DNA from: Oscillibacter hominis
GTDB lineage: Bacteria > Bacillota > Clostridia > Oscillospirales > Oscillospiraceae
Assembly (NCBI RefSeq): GCF_014334055.1
Contig: NZ_CP060490.1
Coordinates: 1,054,001-1,118,000, forward strand
Direction of reading: 5' to 3'
DNA: 64,000 nt
Part shown: positions 16,544-25,394 of the stretch, in pieces
Position numbering within the stretch: position 1 is the stretch's first letter
How the letters are laid out: every line of letters starts with the position of its first letter
Notes under the pieces: model-generated
What the model saw: only the letters and a program-made list of their open reading frames with translations
Database searches by the model: none
What the model was told of the DNA's origin: nothing
Position numbers and translations under genes: made by a program

Positions 16544-18080
16544 CTATACAAAAGCATCCGGGTCGTCGAGGTCGTCATAGTTGAGGATGTCCTCGTCCTC
16601 GTCTGTGAGCGCCTCATCTGGCACGGACACTTCGTACACCTCACATTCCTCGTTCAGCCCCGGCCGCCTGTGGCGGTCTATGAGCCTGTCAAGGTCAAAG
16701 GCGTTTTTCACTTTATCGGCCTCCGCCGTAAAGCGATAATTGGGGTGCTGTTTCAAGTCGTACTTCTTGGAATAGAACGGCGGCAGCCCTCGGAGCTGCA
16801 AAATGCACCGATCTCCGGGCATGGTGGCAAGCTCACTGGGGGTCATCAGCTCCCGCCCGAGCCGCTGGGTGTTCTGGCTGTAACTTTCGGACTGCCCACG
16901 GGAGCGCCCCTCGGTCTGCATAGAGATCGTAGCCTTGCCCAGCCAGTTCTCGGAAATCTCTTTGATGGTGCTGGCCTCACGGCCACCGAGGAACAGAACG
17001 CTGTCCATGTTGCCGAGGATGGTTTCTGCGTTCTTATCGTAGATGGCCTTGCATTGGGCAAGCTGCTGATACAGCAGGCACAGGCTGATCTCACGGGAGC
17101 GGATGACCGCCACCAGCTTTTCCAAGTTTGGCACCTGCCCGGTGTTGGCCGCCTCGTCCCACAACACCCGCACATGATGGGGCAGCCTGCCGCCGTGAAC
17201 ATTGTCCGCCCGTTCGCACAGGAGATTGAACATCTGCGAAAATGCCAGCGCCACAAGAAAATTGTAGGTACTGTCCGTATCGCTGATGCAGAAGAAGGTC
17301 GCCGTGCGGCGATCTCCCATGCGGTCAAGCTCCAGTTCGTCATAGGACATGATCTCCCGAAGCTGGGGAATATCAAAGGGAGCAAGCCGAGCGCCGCAGG
17401 AGATCAAGATGCTTTTGGCCGTCTTGCCGCTGCTTAGCTTGTATTTTTTATACTGCTTCACCGCAAAGCAATTCGGTTTGCGCTGTTCCAGCCCCTTGAA
17501 CATATAGTCCACGGCGTTGAGAAAGTCCTCGTCATCCTCCTTGACCTCCATGCCGGAGATCATGTCCACCAGCGTATTCATGTTGCGATCCTCCTCGGCT
17601 CCCTCAAAAATGATGTAGCCCAGTAGGGCGCAATATAAAAGTGTTTCCGCTTTCGTCCAGAACGGGTCGCCCTCCTTGCCCTCGCCCTTGGTGTTGGAAA
17701 TGAGAGCATTGACAAACTTTAGAATGTCAGCCTCGGTCTTGATATACGCCAGCGGGTTATAGTGCATGGATTTTGAAAAATCAATGCTGTTGAACACCTT
17801 AATTTTATAGCCCCGCTTTTGCAAGAAAGAGCCGACCTGCCCCAGAACACCGCCCTTGGGATCTACCACCACATAGGAAGAATGAGCTTGCAGGAGTTGG
17901 GGCGTAAGCCAAAAGCGGGTCTTGCCCGAGCCGGACGAGCCGATCCCGCAGAAATTAAGGTTGCGGGCGTTTGCGGGATTTTTCGGGCGGGTGTTCATGG
18001 TAAGCCGTTCCGTGGCGGTCAGCAGCATATTGTTTTCAAACTTGGGATCGACAAAGGGCTTGATGTCCTTTTCGTTTCCC
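16544..18080 (-). CDS. VirD4 coupling protein, C-terminal part (interrupted gene)
   Basis: From the insertion point the minus strand reads in frame GNEKDIKPFVDPKFENN and runs about 510 residues to a stop at 16544. It carries Walker A SSGSGKTRFW, and further on VLWDEAANTG (Walker B) and the RSREISLCLLYQQLAQ region of the TraG/VirD4 family. The coupling protein recruits the relaxase-DNA complex to the type IV channel. The N-terminal part with the membrane anchor is 10.8 kb away at 28872-29167. Removing 18081-28871 gives 1833 nt, exactly 610 codons plus a stop. Confidence 0.93.
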
Positions 18081-18082
18081 CA

Positions 18083-18228
18083 TGAAGCGTTTTGTCAAGT
18101 GCTTTTCGCAATTTATTGACGCAAAACAGGATTTTTTCAAGAGAAAAGCCCCATGCGGTCAACATGGGGCGAGTTGATAAAGTGAAAGTGCGAAAGTGCA
18201 AGGTGCAAAGGCTCTGCGTTTTGCACTT
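18083..18228. other. Left terminal region of element 2
   Basis: No gene is seen. There is a hairpin GCCCCATG-cggtcaa-CATGGGGC (about 18157-18178), a dyad GCGTTTTGTC...GACGCAAAAC (18087-18126) and short GAAAGTGC direct repeats near 18183-18195. These are candidates for recombinase binding or termination. Confidence 0.5.
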
Positions 18229-20112
18229 TCATTTTGCAGTTTCGGGCGGCTGCTTCTTCTTGATGAAGTTGTACCATTGACTTCCAACGCGCCTTGCGCC
18301 CAATATGCCGCCCATGCTGCGCTTGGCATTTTGTACCGTTCTTTCGGATATTCCGGCTTCGGCTGCCGCCTTGACAATATCCTCGCTTGCCATTTCCTTA
18401 CCGTCTGCAAGTAAATCGAGTATCAACCTTTCCGCTTGCTCGGTCTTGGTTTCGGTGTTGCCGCCTGTGCCGGACAGCAGTTCATCAGCGGTAATGTCAT
18501 ATTCGCCTATCCATGAAAAGCCGCTTTCCGCGCCCAACGAAAACGCCATAGGCTTACCCTCCGGTGCAAGGGAAGATTTGTCGTGAATGATAACGCGCAC
18601 ATTCGGCTCTCGTTTCACGCGCCCTATGAGCAGCACACTACGAGCGGCGGCTCGGAAGTCGATAGAGCCTAATCCCCGGTATGCGCTCTGACCTCCGGCA
18701 GCTTTGTTCAAGTGCCCGATAAGCACAACGGCACACCCGGTACGCTCTGCAACTTCGGCAAGGCGGCGAAAGATAGGGCGTATTTCGTTTGCCTTGTTCA
18801 TATCCGTTTTTTCGCCTACATACGCCTGTATGGGGTCAAGGATTATAAGACGCGCCCCGGTCTGCCGGATTGCCCTTTCTATGCGTTCATCGGATAAGGA
18901 CAATTCCTGTTTGCCCTCGTCAATGACAAGTACCCGGTCAAGGTCTGCGTCCGCTTCCATAAGGCGCGGCTTGACGGTATCGCCCAAACCGTCCTCTGCG
19001 GTCTGATAGATAACATTAAAAGGCTCATGCTCTGCCATAGCCGGAAAGGGCTTGCGGTTGGTACAGGCGGCGCAAAGGCGCAGGGCAAGGGTGGTTTTTC
19101 CCTCGCCGGGGTTGCCCTGTACGATTGTTACCTTTCCAAAAGGGATATACGGCTCCCATAGCCATTCAACGGTCTGTGTGTCAACCTCGCTCATGCGGAT
19201 AATTTCAACGGTTTCTTCCTGTTGCGGCTCACGCAAGCCATAGACAGCTTCGCGCAGATATTTTCCGTCTGTAATTTCCTCTTTACGCTGTAAAACCTCG
19301 TTCCAGTCTTTGAACAACGGTACAAGGCGATTGACGGTGTAGCCTTGGGGGATAATGCTGTTAAGGCGGCTGCAAGCGTCTGTCCCGGCTTTGTCGCTGT
19401 CAAGGCAGAGATAGACGGTCTTGATATTCGGACGGTCAGAGAGAAAACGCAGCAGGGCTTTTTCACTCACGCCGCCCAATGACAGATAGCTTTGTTTCTG
19501 CCATTCCTTTTTGAACAGGCAGAGGAAAGATAACAGGTCAATGGGGGCTTCAAAGACAAAAAGCCTTTCGCCCTCGCCCCGGTAGCAGAAGTTAAAAGTC
19601 TTGTCGCTGCCTTTCACATCAAGCCGGAAGCTGCCCACCGTTCCCCGTTGGTGGGCATATCTCGGTATGCCGCTTTCATCTCTGCCGACAAATACGGCGT
19701 TATGGTGGGCGGCTTCCTCGTAGAGATCGCCGCAGGAAAAGAAAAAGCCCGACACATCTTCATCAATGCGCCGGGCGGCTGTAAGGTAGTTCCTCGCTGT
19801 TTGGTTGTCGGGGCTTTTGGGTGGTAGTCTGAATTGCAGATAGACGGGTGGGGGTGCTTCGCCCCGTTCGCCTATCAGCATTTCAACGGCTTCAAGAAAA
19901 CTTTTGCCGTAAAACTCCATGACAAAATCAATCGGACCGCCGCCTTTGCTCTGGCTGTGCCGATACCATCTGTTTTCTCTGACCGTCAAGCTGTCGTGCC
20001 GTTTCCAACGGTACTCCTGTCCGGCGCGTTCAAGCTGTTCGCCCTGGGCTTGCAGGAATGATACAAGGTCGGTCTGATTTGCCCGGTCAATCTGTTCTTT
20101 GGTGTAGGTCAT
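18229..20112 (-). CDS. Fused toprim primase and RepA-like helicase ATPase
   Basis: The 627-aa protein looks like a two-part replication enzyme. The N-terminal half has a zinc-free primase-like start (DLVSFLQAQGEQLERAG, DUF3991-like) and a toprim domain with LFVFEAPIDLLSF (E188) and VYLCLDSDKAGT (D238, D240). The C-terminal half is a RecA-like ATPase with Walker A GNPGEGKTT near residue 333 and LIILDPIQAYVGE as Walker B. It overlaps the relaxase gene by 4 nt. It probably primes and unwinds the element after excision or transfer. Confidence 0.9.
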   Translation of the reverse strand: MTYTKEQIDRANQTDLVSFLQAQGEQLERAGQEYRWKRHDSLTVRENRWYRHSQSKGGGPIDFVMEFYGKSFLEAVEMLIGERGEAPPPVYLQFRLPPKSPDNQTARNYLTAARRIDEDVSGFFFSCGDLYEEAAHHNAVFVGRDESGIPRYAHQRGTVGSFRLDVKGSDKTFNFCYRGEGERLFVFEAPIDLLSFLCLFKKEWQKQSYLSLGGVSEKALLRFLSDRPNIKTVYLCLDSDKAGTDACSRLNSIIPQGYTVNRLVPLFKDWNEVLQRKEEITDGKYLREAVYGLREPQQEETVEIIRMSEVDTQTVEWLWEPYIPFGKVTIVQGNPGEGKTTLALRLCAACTNRKPFPAMAEHEPFNVIYQTAEDGLGDTVKPRLMEADADLDRVLVIDEGKQELSLSDERIERAIRQTGARLIILDPIQAYVGEKTDMNKANEIRPIFRRLAEVAERTGCAVVLIGHLNKAAGGQSAYRGLGSIDFRAAARSVLLIGRVKREPNVRVIIHDKSSLAPEGKPMAFSLGAESGFSWIGEYDITADELLSGTGGNTETKTEQAERLILDLLADGKEMASEDIVKAAAEAGISERTVQNAKRSMGGILGARRVGSQWYNFIKKKQPPETAK

Positions 20113-21623
20113 AGGGAAATATCCTCCTTTTTGCGTCTTGGTGTTTGGTGTGTCTGTTCCTGTGTGCGCTGCTCGGCTTGCTCTACAATATCAATGCACT
20201 TTCGGATTTGCTGTAACTCCTTAACCTCGCTGCGCTTTGTTTTCAGTTCTTCATATTCGCCTGTGGATTGGGCTTTCAGTTCGTCAAATTCTTTCTGCCA
20301 CTCGGACACCTTGAAAGACTTTGTACCCTCCGGCAGATTTGCGTGCAGGAAACGGTTGGCGGCGTTCCAGATAATGAGGTCGCTTTCGTGGGCTTGCTCA
20401 AATTTTTCTCTCTTTTTGCCCCATCCGTTTTTCAGCGTTTTCAGTTCATCGTGAATGGGCTTCAAGCGGTTGTAGTTGCTGCCATGCTCGATAAACTTTT
20501 CCAATGTCCTCATGCGCTTCTGCTTGGCAACAACGCTTGTATTCAGCCGCTTTGCTTCTTCATCAACAGAGGAAAGGGCAGCGTCCAAATCTTCAAGGGT
20601 AGCAATGCCCTTGCTTTGCAGATAGACAATCGCCTTGCTGATTTTTTGCAATTCCCCGGCAGTATGCTGTTGCTGCCAGCCCTGTGAATACTTCCGGCTT
20701 TTCTCTCGTTCAATGCTCAAATACCTTGTAAGCAGCGTGGCAATATCGGGAGAGTGCGGGGCAGCTTGCAGTTGCTTCTTAGCGGCGAAAACCTCCGCAA
20801 GCCATTCTTTCAAGCTGTCGATATAGCCCCGGATTTCCCGCATAAGTCGGTTGGTCTTTTGTATCATGCGGTTGATTTCTCCCTTGTCGGTGGCTATGCC
20901 TTTCTTCTCCATTTGGGAAGCTGCAACACCCATGTGGACGGTGGGGAGTTCCTCAATACCACGCTCTGCATGGCTGCGGTGGTCGATACGCTCCGCGCTG
21001 CCGCTTCGCTCTAAATAGTCGTTGGCAAGGTCAGCCCACGCCTTGCGCCATAGGTCGGCGTTCTCCTGCCTGTTCCAGTCCATAAGGTCAACCTTGCGCG
21101 TCTTGTATCTGCCGCTTGGCAGCTTTACGCGCTCCCCATTTTCGTCAAGGACATATTCCTTTTTTGACTTCGCCGCCCATGTGCCTTTTTCATCAAGGGG
21201 GCGCATAGTCAAAAGGATATGAGCGTGTGGGTTGCCGTTGCCTGTGTCGTGGATATTGAAGTCGGCGCACATTCCTTTGGAAACAAATTGAGAGGAACAG
21301 TATTCCCGGACAAGGCGGGTCTGTTCCTCTCTTGAAAGTTCAACAGGTAGGGCGATTTCGATTTCCCTCGCAAGCTGTGAGTTATTCGATTTTTCGATTT
21401 GCTCCACGCTGTTCCATAGAATAGAACGGTCAGAGAAAGAGGGTGGGGCATGGGGCGGCAGCATGATTTCAGAATGAACAACGCCGCCTTTTCTTGTATA
21501 GTCGTGGGTCAGTCCGTCCCACTCGTTTGTCAGCTTCTCTCCGGCGCGGTAGGCTGCTGCGGCTACGGCAGATTTGCCCTTTCCCCGGCTGACAATCTTA
21601 ATGCTGCAATGGTAGATTGCGAT
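20109..21623 (-). CDS. MobA/MobL family relaxase
   Basis: The protein has the MobA signature: IYHCSIKIVSRGKGKSAVAAAAYRAGEKL at the N-terminus and the metal-binding GNGNPHAHILLTMRPLDEKG near residue 125, followed by a long helical C-terminus. The codon that aligns with the usual Met is ATC (21623-21621), placed behind a good GGGAGGTG Shine-Dalgarno; the nearest conventional start is TTG at 21647, which would lie upstream of that Shine-Dalgarno. I take 21623 as the likely N-terminus with caution. An RSF1010-like oriT core lies nearby at 21848-21859. Confidence 0.9.
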   Translation of the reverse strand: MAIYHCSIKIVSRGKGKSAVAAAAYRAGEKLTNEWDGLTHDYTRKGGVVHSEIMLPPHAPPSFSDRSILWNSVEQIEKSNNSQLAREIEIALPVELSREEQTRLVREYCSSQFVSKGMCADFNIHDTGNGNPHAHILLTMRPLDEKGTWAAKSKKEYVLDENGERVKLPSGRYKTRKVDLMDWNRQENADLWRKAWADLANDYLERSGSAERIDHRSHAERGIEELPTVHMGVAASQMEKKGIATDKGEINRMIQKTNRLMREIRGYIDSLKEWLAEVFAAKKQLQAAPHSPDIATLLTRYLSIEREKSRKYSQGWQQQHTAGELQKISKAIVYLQSKGIATLEDLDAALSSVDEEAKRLNTSVVAKQKRMRTLEKFIEHGSNYNRLKPIHDELKTLKNGWGKKREKFEQAHESDLIIWNAANRFLHANLPEGTKSFKVSEWQKEFDELKAQSTGEYEELKTKRSEVKELQQIRKCIDIVEQAEQRTQEQTHQTPRRKKEDISL

Positions 21624-21639
21624 AGTATCACCTCCCGAT

Positions 21640-21825
21640 ACGGTCAACAAAACCCCATGAAAGTGAATAGCTTGCAAAGCAAGGTGTTCGCTTTCGTGGG
21701 GTACACAAAAGGGTAGACAGCGCAAGCTGTCGCAGGGAAAGTGTAGGTTTCCCTGTCGCGGCGCAAGCCGCCAATCTCTGCACAAGGCAATAATGCCCGG
21801 TGCGGAGATAAAGCCCTCGGCAGAG
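21640..21825. repeat. Cluster of five hairpins upstream of the MobA relaxase
   Basis: Between the relaxase and DUF3847 genes lie stacked inverted repeats: CCCCA-GAAAG...CTTTC-TGGGG (about 21653-21700, with an inner CTTGC/GCAAG stem), GACAGC-gcaa-GCTGTC (21716-21731), AGGGAAA...TTTCCCT (about 21737-21756), GCGGC-gcaa-GCCGC (21759-21772) and ATCTCTGCAC...GTGCGGAGAT. They could be relaxosome or single-strand origin structures. Confidence 0.6.
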
Positions 21826-21828
21826 CGC

Positions 21829-21859
21829 ACACGCCCGTTAGGGTGTATAAGTGCGCCCT
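21829..21859 (+). other. oriT: oriT of element 2 (RSF1010/MobQ-like nick region)
   Basis: The plus strand contains TAAGTGCGCCCT (21848-21859), the conserved nick-region core of RSF1010/pSC101-type origins cut by MobA relaxases. It is preceded by a broken inverted repeat ACAcgCCC-gtta-GGGTGT (21829-21846). The MobA-type relaxase is encoded about 200 bp away. The site overlaps the last codons of the DUF3847 gene. Confidence 0.75.
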
Positions 21860-22173
21860 TGTGTGCAAGGGTAATTCTTCGGTGTCGCTTCTCCGGCTCG
21901 TTTTCTCAAAAACTCCTGCGCTTTGTCGCTGAAAACCGCGGTGTAGAGGAAGTCGCGGGCTTCCTGTTCTGACATATCAATGAGTGCCGGGACAAGGCTT
22001 TCAAGGTAGCCGCCCCGCGAACAAAGACGGTGGTTGCGCTCCTTGCGCTTCTCAATGGCAAGTTTGCGGTCAAGCATTTTGTTCCTGTTCTCATACTGCC
22101 GGATTTTCTTCTGTGTCAGTTCCATTTCGGCGTTACATTCCTCGATGGTGGTCGGTGGTTTTTTCTTCGACAT
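21838..22173 (-). CDS. DUF3847 family protein
   Basis: The 111-aa protein begins MSKKKPPTTIEECNAEMELTQKKI, a coiled-coil start, and contains RNHRLCSRGGYLESLVPALIDMSEQEARDFLY, the DUF3847 core. It is regularly found just upstream of MobA/MobL genes in Clostridia mobile elements, and may be a relaxosome accessory protein. A GGAGGG Shine-Dalgarno precedes the ATG. Its last codons contain the oriT core. Confidence 0.85.
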   Translation of the reverse strand: MSKKKPPTTIEECNAEMELTQKKIRQYENRNKMLDRKLAIEKRKERNHRLCSRGGYLESLVPALIDMSEQEARDFLYTAVFSDKAQEFLRKRAGEATPKNYPCTQGRTYTP

Positions 22174-22275
22174 GGTAGCCCTCCTTTTTGATTTTTAGTA
22201 AAAGAAAAGGGCGGCTACTTCGGTTTGGAAATAGTCGCCCTGTTGGGGAATTATGTTATTGTTATTTGAATAATA

Positions 22276-22650
22276 TTATTCTGCCGCGTCTGTGTTACTT
22301 TTATCTGCTTTCTTCATTTTCAAGGAGCCCAAAATAAAGACAGCTCCGAAAATGAAACAAAGGACAGACCAGATAGCAAGGTCAGAGAAGCTACCGTAAT
22401 TTACAATTCCCAGCAGTCCGCCCAACAGATAGAATACTCCGGCAACAATTCCGCCGCCTTTGCTCTTTCGGGTTGCTACTCCAACGATGCCTGCAATCAG
22501 CATACAGAAAGCAAGCAACATTCCTGATGTTCCGCTTACTTCGCCGTTATCTGCTAAAGCATTTCCTAATCCGGCAGCGCAAGATTGAAAAGCTACTAAA
22601 ACAAATAAAACCATGCTGATAATTCCGATTACTAATTTTGCCGTTTTCAT
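22276..22650 (-). CDS. Small four-helix membrane protein
   Basis: The 124-aa protein (start MKTAKLVIGIISMVLF) has about four hydrophobic segments and a short charged tail (KMKKADKSNTDAAE). No catalytic motif is visible; it resembles DUF4064-like small membrane proteins. It lies immediately downstream of, and on the same strand as, the lipoprotein gene, so both may form one cargo operon. GC content is lower than the element core. Confidence 0.7.
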   Translation of the reverse strand: MKTAKLVIGIISMVLFVLVAFQSCAAGLGNALADNGEVSGTSGMLLAFCMLIAGIVGVATRKSKGGGIVAGVFYLLGGLLGIVNYGSFSDLAIWSVLCFIFGAVFILGSLKMKKADKSNTDAAE

Positions 22651-22668
22651 GTTGCACACCTCATCTCG

Positions 22669-23574
22669 TTACGGATTTAATGTAATTACCTCATTTGCAA
22701 AATCTTCGCCCATAAAATCATCAGCATCGTATGCTCTAAACAGGACTTCGATTTCTTCCACTTCGGTAATTCCGTTTTCCTCTAAAGTTGTATCAGACCA
22801 TGCCATAGAACTAAATGCACATTTTCCGGCAGAAACAGAAGTTGCATAGAATGGGTCTGCCATAAAGCCGTTTACAGATGCGTCATCAACGCTGAACATT
22901 ACCGTTTTGTCTGTCTTGTTCAGCAAGAACAGATTGGCAGTATAGCCCCATATCTCATCATCTTCATAGCCTGTTACGATAACAGTAACATAATCATTAT
23001 CGATAATCACATTATCAGTAGCCTGTGCTTCTCTCACAAATGCAACAGCGTTTTCTTCTCCGTATGGATAGACATGGATTGTTTCCTTTCCAACAGGGTC
23101 AGCAGACCAATCATTGCTATCATACACCTTGAAAGTCAATTCAATATCTGTGTATTCAACAATACCATTTTCCTCAAGAGTATCGGTGCTAAAGTTGATT
23201 TCTTCGTTAGCCTTTTTGCCAGCAGCTACCTCGCTTGCAAACATTGGATCGCACTGAACACCATTGATGGAAGCACTCTCGACAGAGAACATATAGGTTT
23301 TCTCTGTGGACTTGTTTTCAAGCTGTGCTTTCAGAGTGTAGCCCCACATATTATCGGGGTCGATTTCGGTAATTTTTACCGCACACTCTGCGTTGTCAAT
23401 GGCAACAACTTCCTCAAATACGATTTGATTTTCGGTGTTGTCGTTTTCGGTGCTTTCTTCATTTTGAGAAGAAGCGGGGGCATCGTCAGATGCGTCAGGT
23501 GTCGCTTCTCCGCCACAAGCTGCAAGAGATAGCACTAAAGCAAGCGAAAGAAGCAAGGTTACAAGTTTTTTCAT
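22669..23574 (-). CDS. Lipoprotein with two tandem homologous domains
   Basis: The 301-aa protein has a lipoprotein signal (LALVLSLAACGG, cysteine at about residue 20), an acidic D/E/N/S linker and two similar halves of about 110 residues. Compare MWGYTLKAQLENKSTEKTYMFSVESASINGV with IWGYTANLFLLNKTDKTVMFSVDDASVNGF, each later followed by TLEENGI. The halves are beta-rich, so the protein is probably an anchored surface or sensor protein. The function is unknown. With the downstream membrane protein it looks like element cargo. Confidence 0.75.
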   Translation of the reverse strand: MKKLVTLLLSLALVLSLAACGGEATPDASDDAPASSQNEESTENDNTENQIVFEEVVAIDNAECAVKITEIDPDNMWGYTLKAQLENKSTEKTYMFSVESASINGVQCDPMFASEVAAGKKANEEINFSTDTLEENGIVEYTDIELTFKVYDSNDWSADPVGKETIHVYPYGEENAVAFVREAQATDNVIIDNDYVTVIVTGYEDDEIWGYTANLFLLNKTDKTVMFSVDDASVNGFMADPFYATSVSAGKCAFSSMAWSDTTLEENGITEVEEIEVLFRAYDADDFMGEDFANEVITLNP

Positions 23575-23634
23575 TCCATTCCCTCCGTTATTAAAAAGTG
23601 TAACTTTCCAAATTTAAAAAAGCGACTCATAGAA

Positions 23635-24372
23635 TTATTTCCTCCCGTTAAATAATAGATAACTATTAAAAATAGACAATACTTGCTCATAAGTAATGGT
23701 ACTTAAATTGTTTACTTTGGCGTGTTTCATTGCTTGATGAAACTGATTTTTAGTAAACAGTTGACGATATTCTCGATTGACCCATTTTGAAACAAAGTAC
23801 GTATATAGCTTCCAATATTTATCTGGAACATCTGTGGTATGGCGGGTAAGTTTTATTAAGACACTGTTTACTTTTGGTTTAGGATGAAAGCATTCCGCTG
23901 GCAGCTTAAGCAATTGCTGAATCGAGACTTGAGTGTGCAAGAGCAACCCTAGTGTTCGGTGAATATCCAAGGTACGCTTGTAGAATCCTTCTTCAACAAT
24001 CAGATAGATGTCAGACGCACGGCTTTCAAAAACCACTTTTTTAATAATTTGTGTGCTTAAATGGTAAGGAATATTCCCAACAATTTTATACCTCTGTTTG
24101 TTAGGGAATTGAAACTGTAGAATATCTTGGTGAATTAAAGTGACACGAGTATTCAGTTTTAATTTTTCTGACGATAAGTTGAATAGATGACTGTCTAATT
24201 CAATAGACGTTACCTGTTTACTTATTTTAGCCAGTTTCGTCGTTAAATGCCCTTTACCTGTTCCAATTTCGTAAACGGTATCGGTTTCTTTTAAATTCAA
24301 TTGTTTTATTATTTGGTTGAGTACTTTTTCACTCGTTAAAAAGTTTTGAGAATATTTTATATTTTTGTTCAT
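23635..24372 (-). CDS. erm(B): Erm(B) 23S rRNA adenine N6-methyltransferase
   Basis: The 245-aa sequence ([24 protein letters not shown]...) is Erm(B). It dimethylates A2058 of 23S rRNA, giving resistance to macrolides, lincosamides and streptogramin B. The AdoMet motif [11 protein letters not shown] and the catalytic NIPYHLST are intact and the length is normal, so it should be functional. The upstream leader peptide allows attenuation control. Low GC content marks it as acquired from Gram-positive cocci. Confidence 0.98.
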   Translation of the reverse strand: MNKNIKYSQNFLTSEKVLNQIIKQLNLKETDTVYEIGTGKGHLTTKLAKISKQVTSIELDSHLFNLSSEKLKLNTRVTLIHQDILQFQFPNKQRYKIVGNIPYHLSTQIIKKVVFESRASDIYLIVEEGFYKRTLDIHRTLGLLLHTQVSIQQLLKLPAECFHPKPKVNSVLIKLTRHTTDVPDKYWKLYTYFVSKWVNREYRQLFTKNQFHQAMKHAKVNNLSTITYEQVLSIFNSYLLFNGRK

Positions 24373-24496
24373 GTAATCTCTCCTGAAGTGATTACATCTA
24401 TAAACAAATACAGAAGTTAAACGATTTGTTTGTAATTTTAGTTATCTGTTTAAAAAGTCATAAGATTAGTCACTGGTAGGAATTAATCTAACGTAT

Positions 24497-24580
24497 TTAT
24501 TTATCTGCGTAATCACTGTTTTTAGTCTGTTTCAAAACAGTAGATGTTTTATCTACATTACGCATTTGGAATACCAACAT
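24497..24580 (-). CDS. erm(B) leader peptide
   Basis: ATG at 24580 encodes the 27-aa peptide MLVFQMRNVDKTSTVLKQTK + NSDYADK, the known erm(B) leader, ending TAA at 24497. Ribosome stalling on it exposes the erm(B) ribosome-binding site. It lies 124 nt upstream of erm(B), the usual arrangement. Confidence 0.95.
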   Translation of the reverse strand: MLVFQMRNVDKTSTVLKQTKNSDYADK

Positions 24581-24628
24581 GACGAATCCCTCCTTCTTAA
24601 TTACAAATTTTTAGCATCTAATTTAACT

Positions 24629-24868
24629 TCAATTCCTATTATACAAAATTTTAAGATAATGCACTATCAACACACTCTTAAGTTTGCTTCTAAGTCTTAT
24701 TTCCATAACTTCTTTTACGTTTCCGCCATTCTTTGCTGTTTCGATTTTTATGATATGGTGCAAGTCAGCACGAACACGAACCGTCTTATCTCCCATTATA
24801 TCTTTTTTTGCACTGATTGGTGTATCATTTCGTTTTTCTTTTTGTGCGCCTAAATTTCCCACAATCAC
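24629..24868 (-). CDS. Omega repressor (pSM19035 type) with replaced C-terminus
   Basis: Residues 1-55 (MIVGNLGAQKEKRNDTPISA...DKTVRVRADLHHIIKIETAK...NVKEVM) match the omega ribbon-helix-helix repressor that controls copy number and partition genes of pSM19035. The native last segment (DQALEEYIRKYLPDKL) is missing. The frame instead runs 24 residues into unrelated erm(B) upstream sequence (EIRLRSKLKSVL...). The beta-strand that reads DNA is kept but the last dimerisation helix is not, so repression is probably lost. The omega operator heptads lie 43 bp upstream. Confidence 0.85.
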   Translation of the reverse strand: MIVGNLGAQKEKRNDTPISAKKDIMGDKTVRVRADLHHIIKIETAKNGGNVKEVMEIRLRSKLKSVLIVHYLKILYNRN

Positions 24869-24910
24869 TCACTTCTTTCTATTTCTTCTTATTCTTATTT
24901 TATCATCAAC

Positions 24911-24966
24911 AATCACAAATCACTTGTGATTTGTGATAAGTGATTTGTGATAAGTGATTTGTGATT
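24911..24966. promoter_or_regulatory. Eight omega operator heptads
   Basis: Eight contiguous 7-bp repeats of WATCACW or its inverse fill 24911-24966: two in one orientation (AATCACA, AATCACT), then six inverted (TGTGATT, TGTGATA, AGTGATT, TGTGATA, AGTGATT, TGTGATT). This is the established omega-repressor operator array of pSM19035-family plasmids. Confidence 0.93.
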
Positions 24967-24973
24967 AATATAT

Positions 24974-24997
24974 AAAAGCCCTCTTTAAAGGGCTTTT
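24974..24997 (-). terminator. Terminator after the topoisomerase remnant
   Basis: AAAAGCCCT-ctttaa-AGGGCTTTT forms a hairpin with a T run directly after the topoisomerase stop codon (minus strand). Confidence 0.75.
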
Positions 24998-25001
24998 ATG
25001 T

Positions 25002-25261
25002 TTATTTTGAGAAAGATATAAAATCAATATATCCCTTTTCCCCAATTTTTACAACGGCATTGTAGGGCTTTTTCTCTTTGTTTTTGATTCCTTTTACCAG
25101 GGTTTCTTTTCCCTCCAGTAATTCTTTTACATTCGTTTTGGTTAGTTTTTTCTTTCTAAAATGTTCAGCTAAAGTAAACTTACATTCAGGATAATTTGAA
25201 CAACCATAAAACGATTTTTTTAATACAATATTGTTGCCACACTTAGGACATTTTCCTACAA
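25002..25261 (-). pseudogene. C-terminal remnant of a type IA DNA topoisomerase
   Basis: About 86 codons read GKCPKCGNNIVLKKSFYGCS then NYPECKFTLAEHFRKKKLT, a CPxCG...CSNYPEC zinc ribbon, and end KGYIDFISFSK with TAA at 25002. This is the end of a plasmid topoisomerase of the pAMbeta1/pSM19035 group. The catalytic part is absent; the frame begins at the Tn917-type end, so the gene was cut there. Confidence 0.85.
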
Positions 25262-25330
25262 GGGGTCCCGAGCGCTTAGTGGGAATTTGTACCCCTTATC
25301 GATACAAATTCCCCGTAGGCGCTAGGGACC
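25262..25330. repeat. Tn917/Tn551-type terminal sequence
   Basis: GGGGTCCCGAGCGCTTAGTG at 25262 and the inverted GGCGCTAGGGACC ending near 25330 bracket a TTTGTA...TACAAA dyad. This is the Tn917-family end that commonly accompanies erm(B). No transposase remains, so it is a relic. Confidence 0.8.
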
Positions 25331-25394
25331 TCTTTAGCTTCTTGGAAGCTGTCAGTAGTATATCTAATAATTTATCTCCATTCCCTTTAGTAAC

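Noticed and set aside
24901-24970. Short tandem repeats as a CRISPR array or plasmid iterons
   Set aside because: The repeats are contiguous 7-mers in both orientations with no spacers, which is the omega operator pattern.
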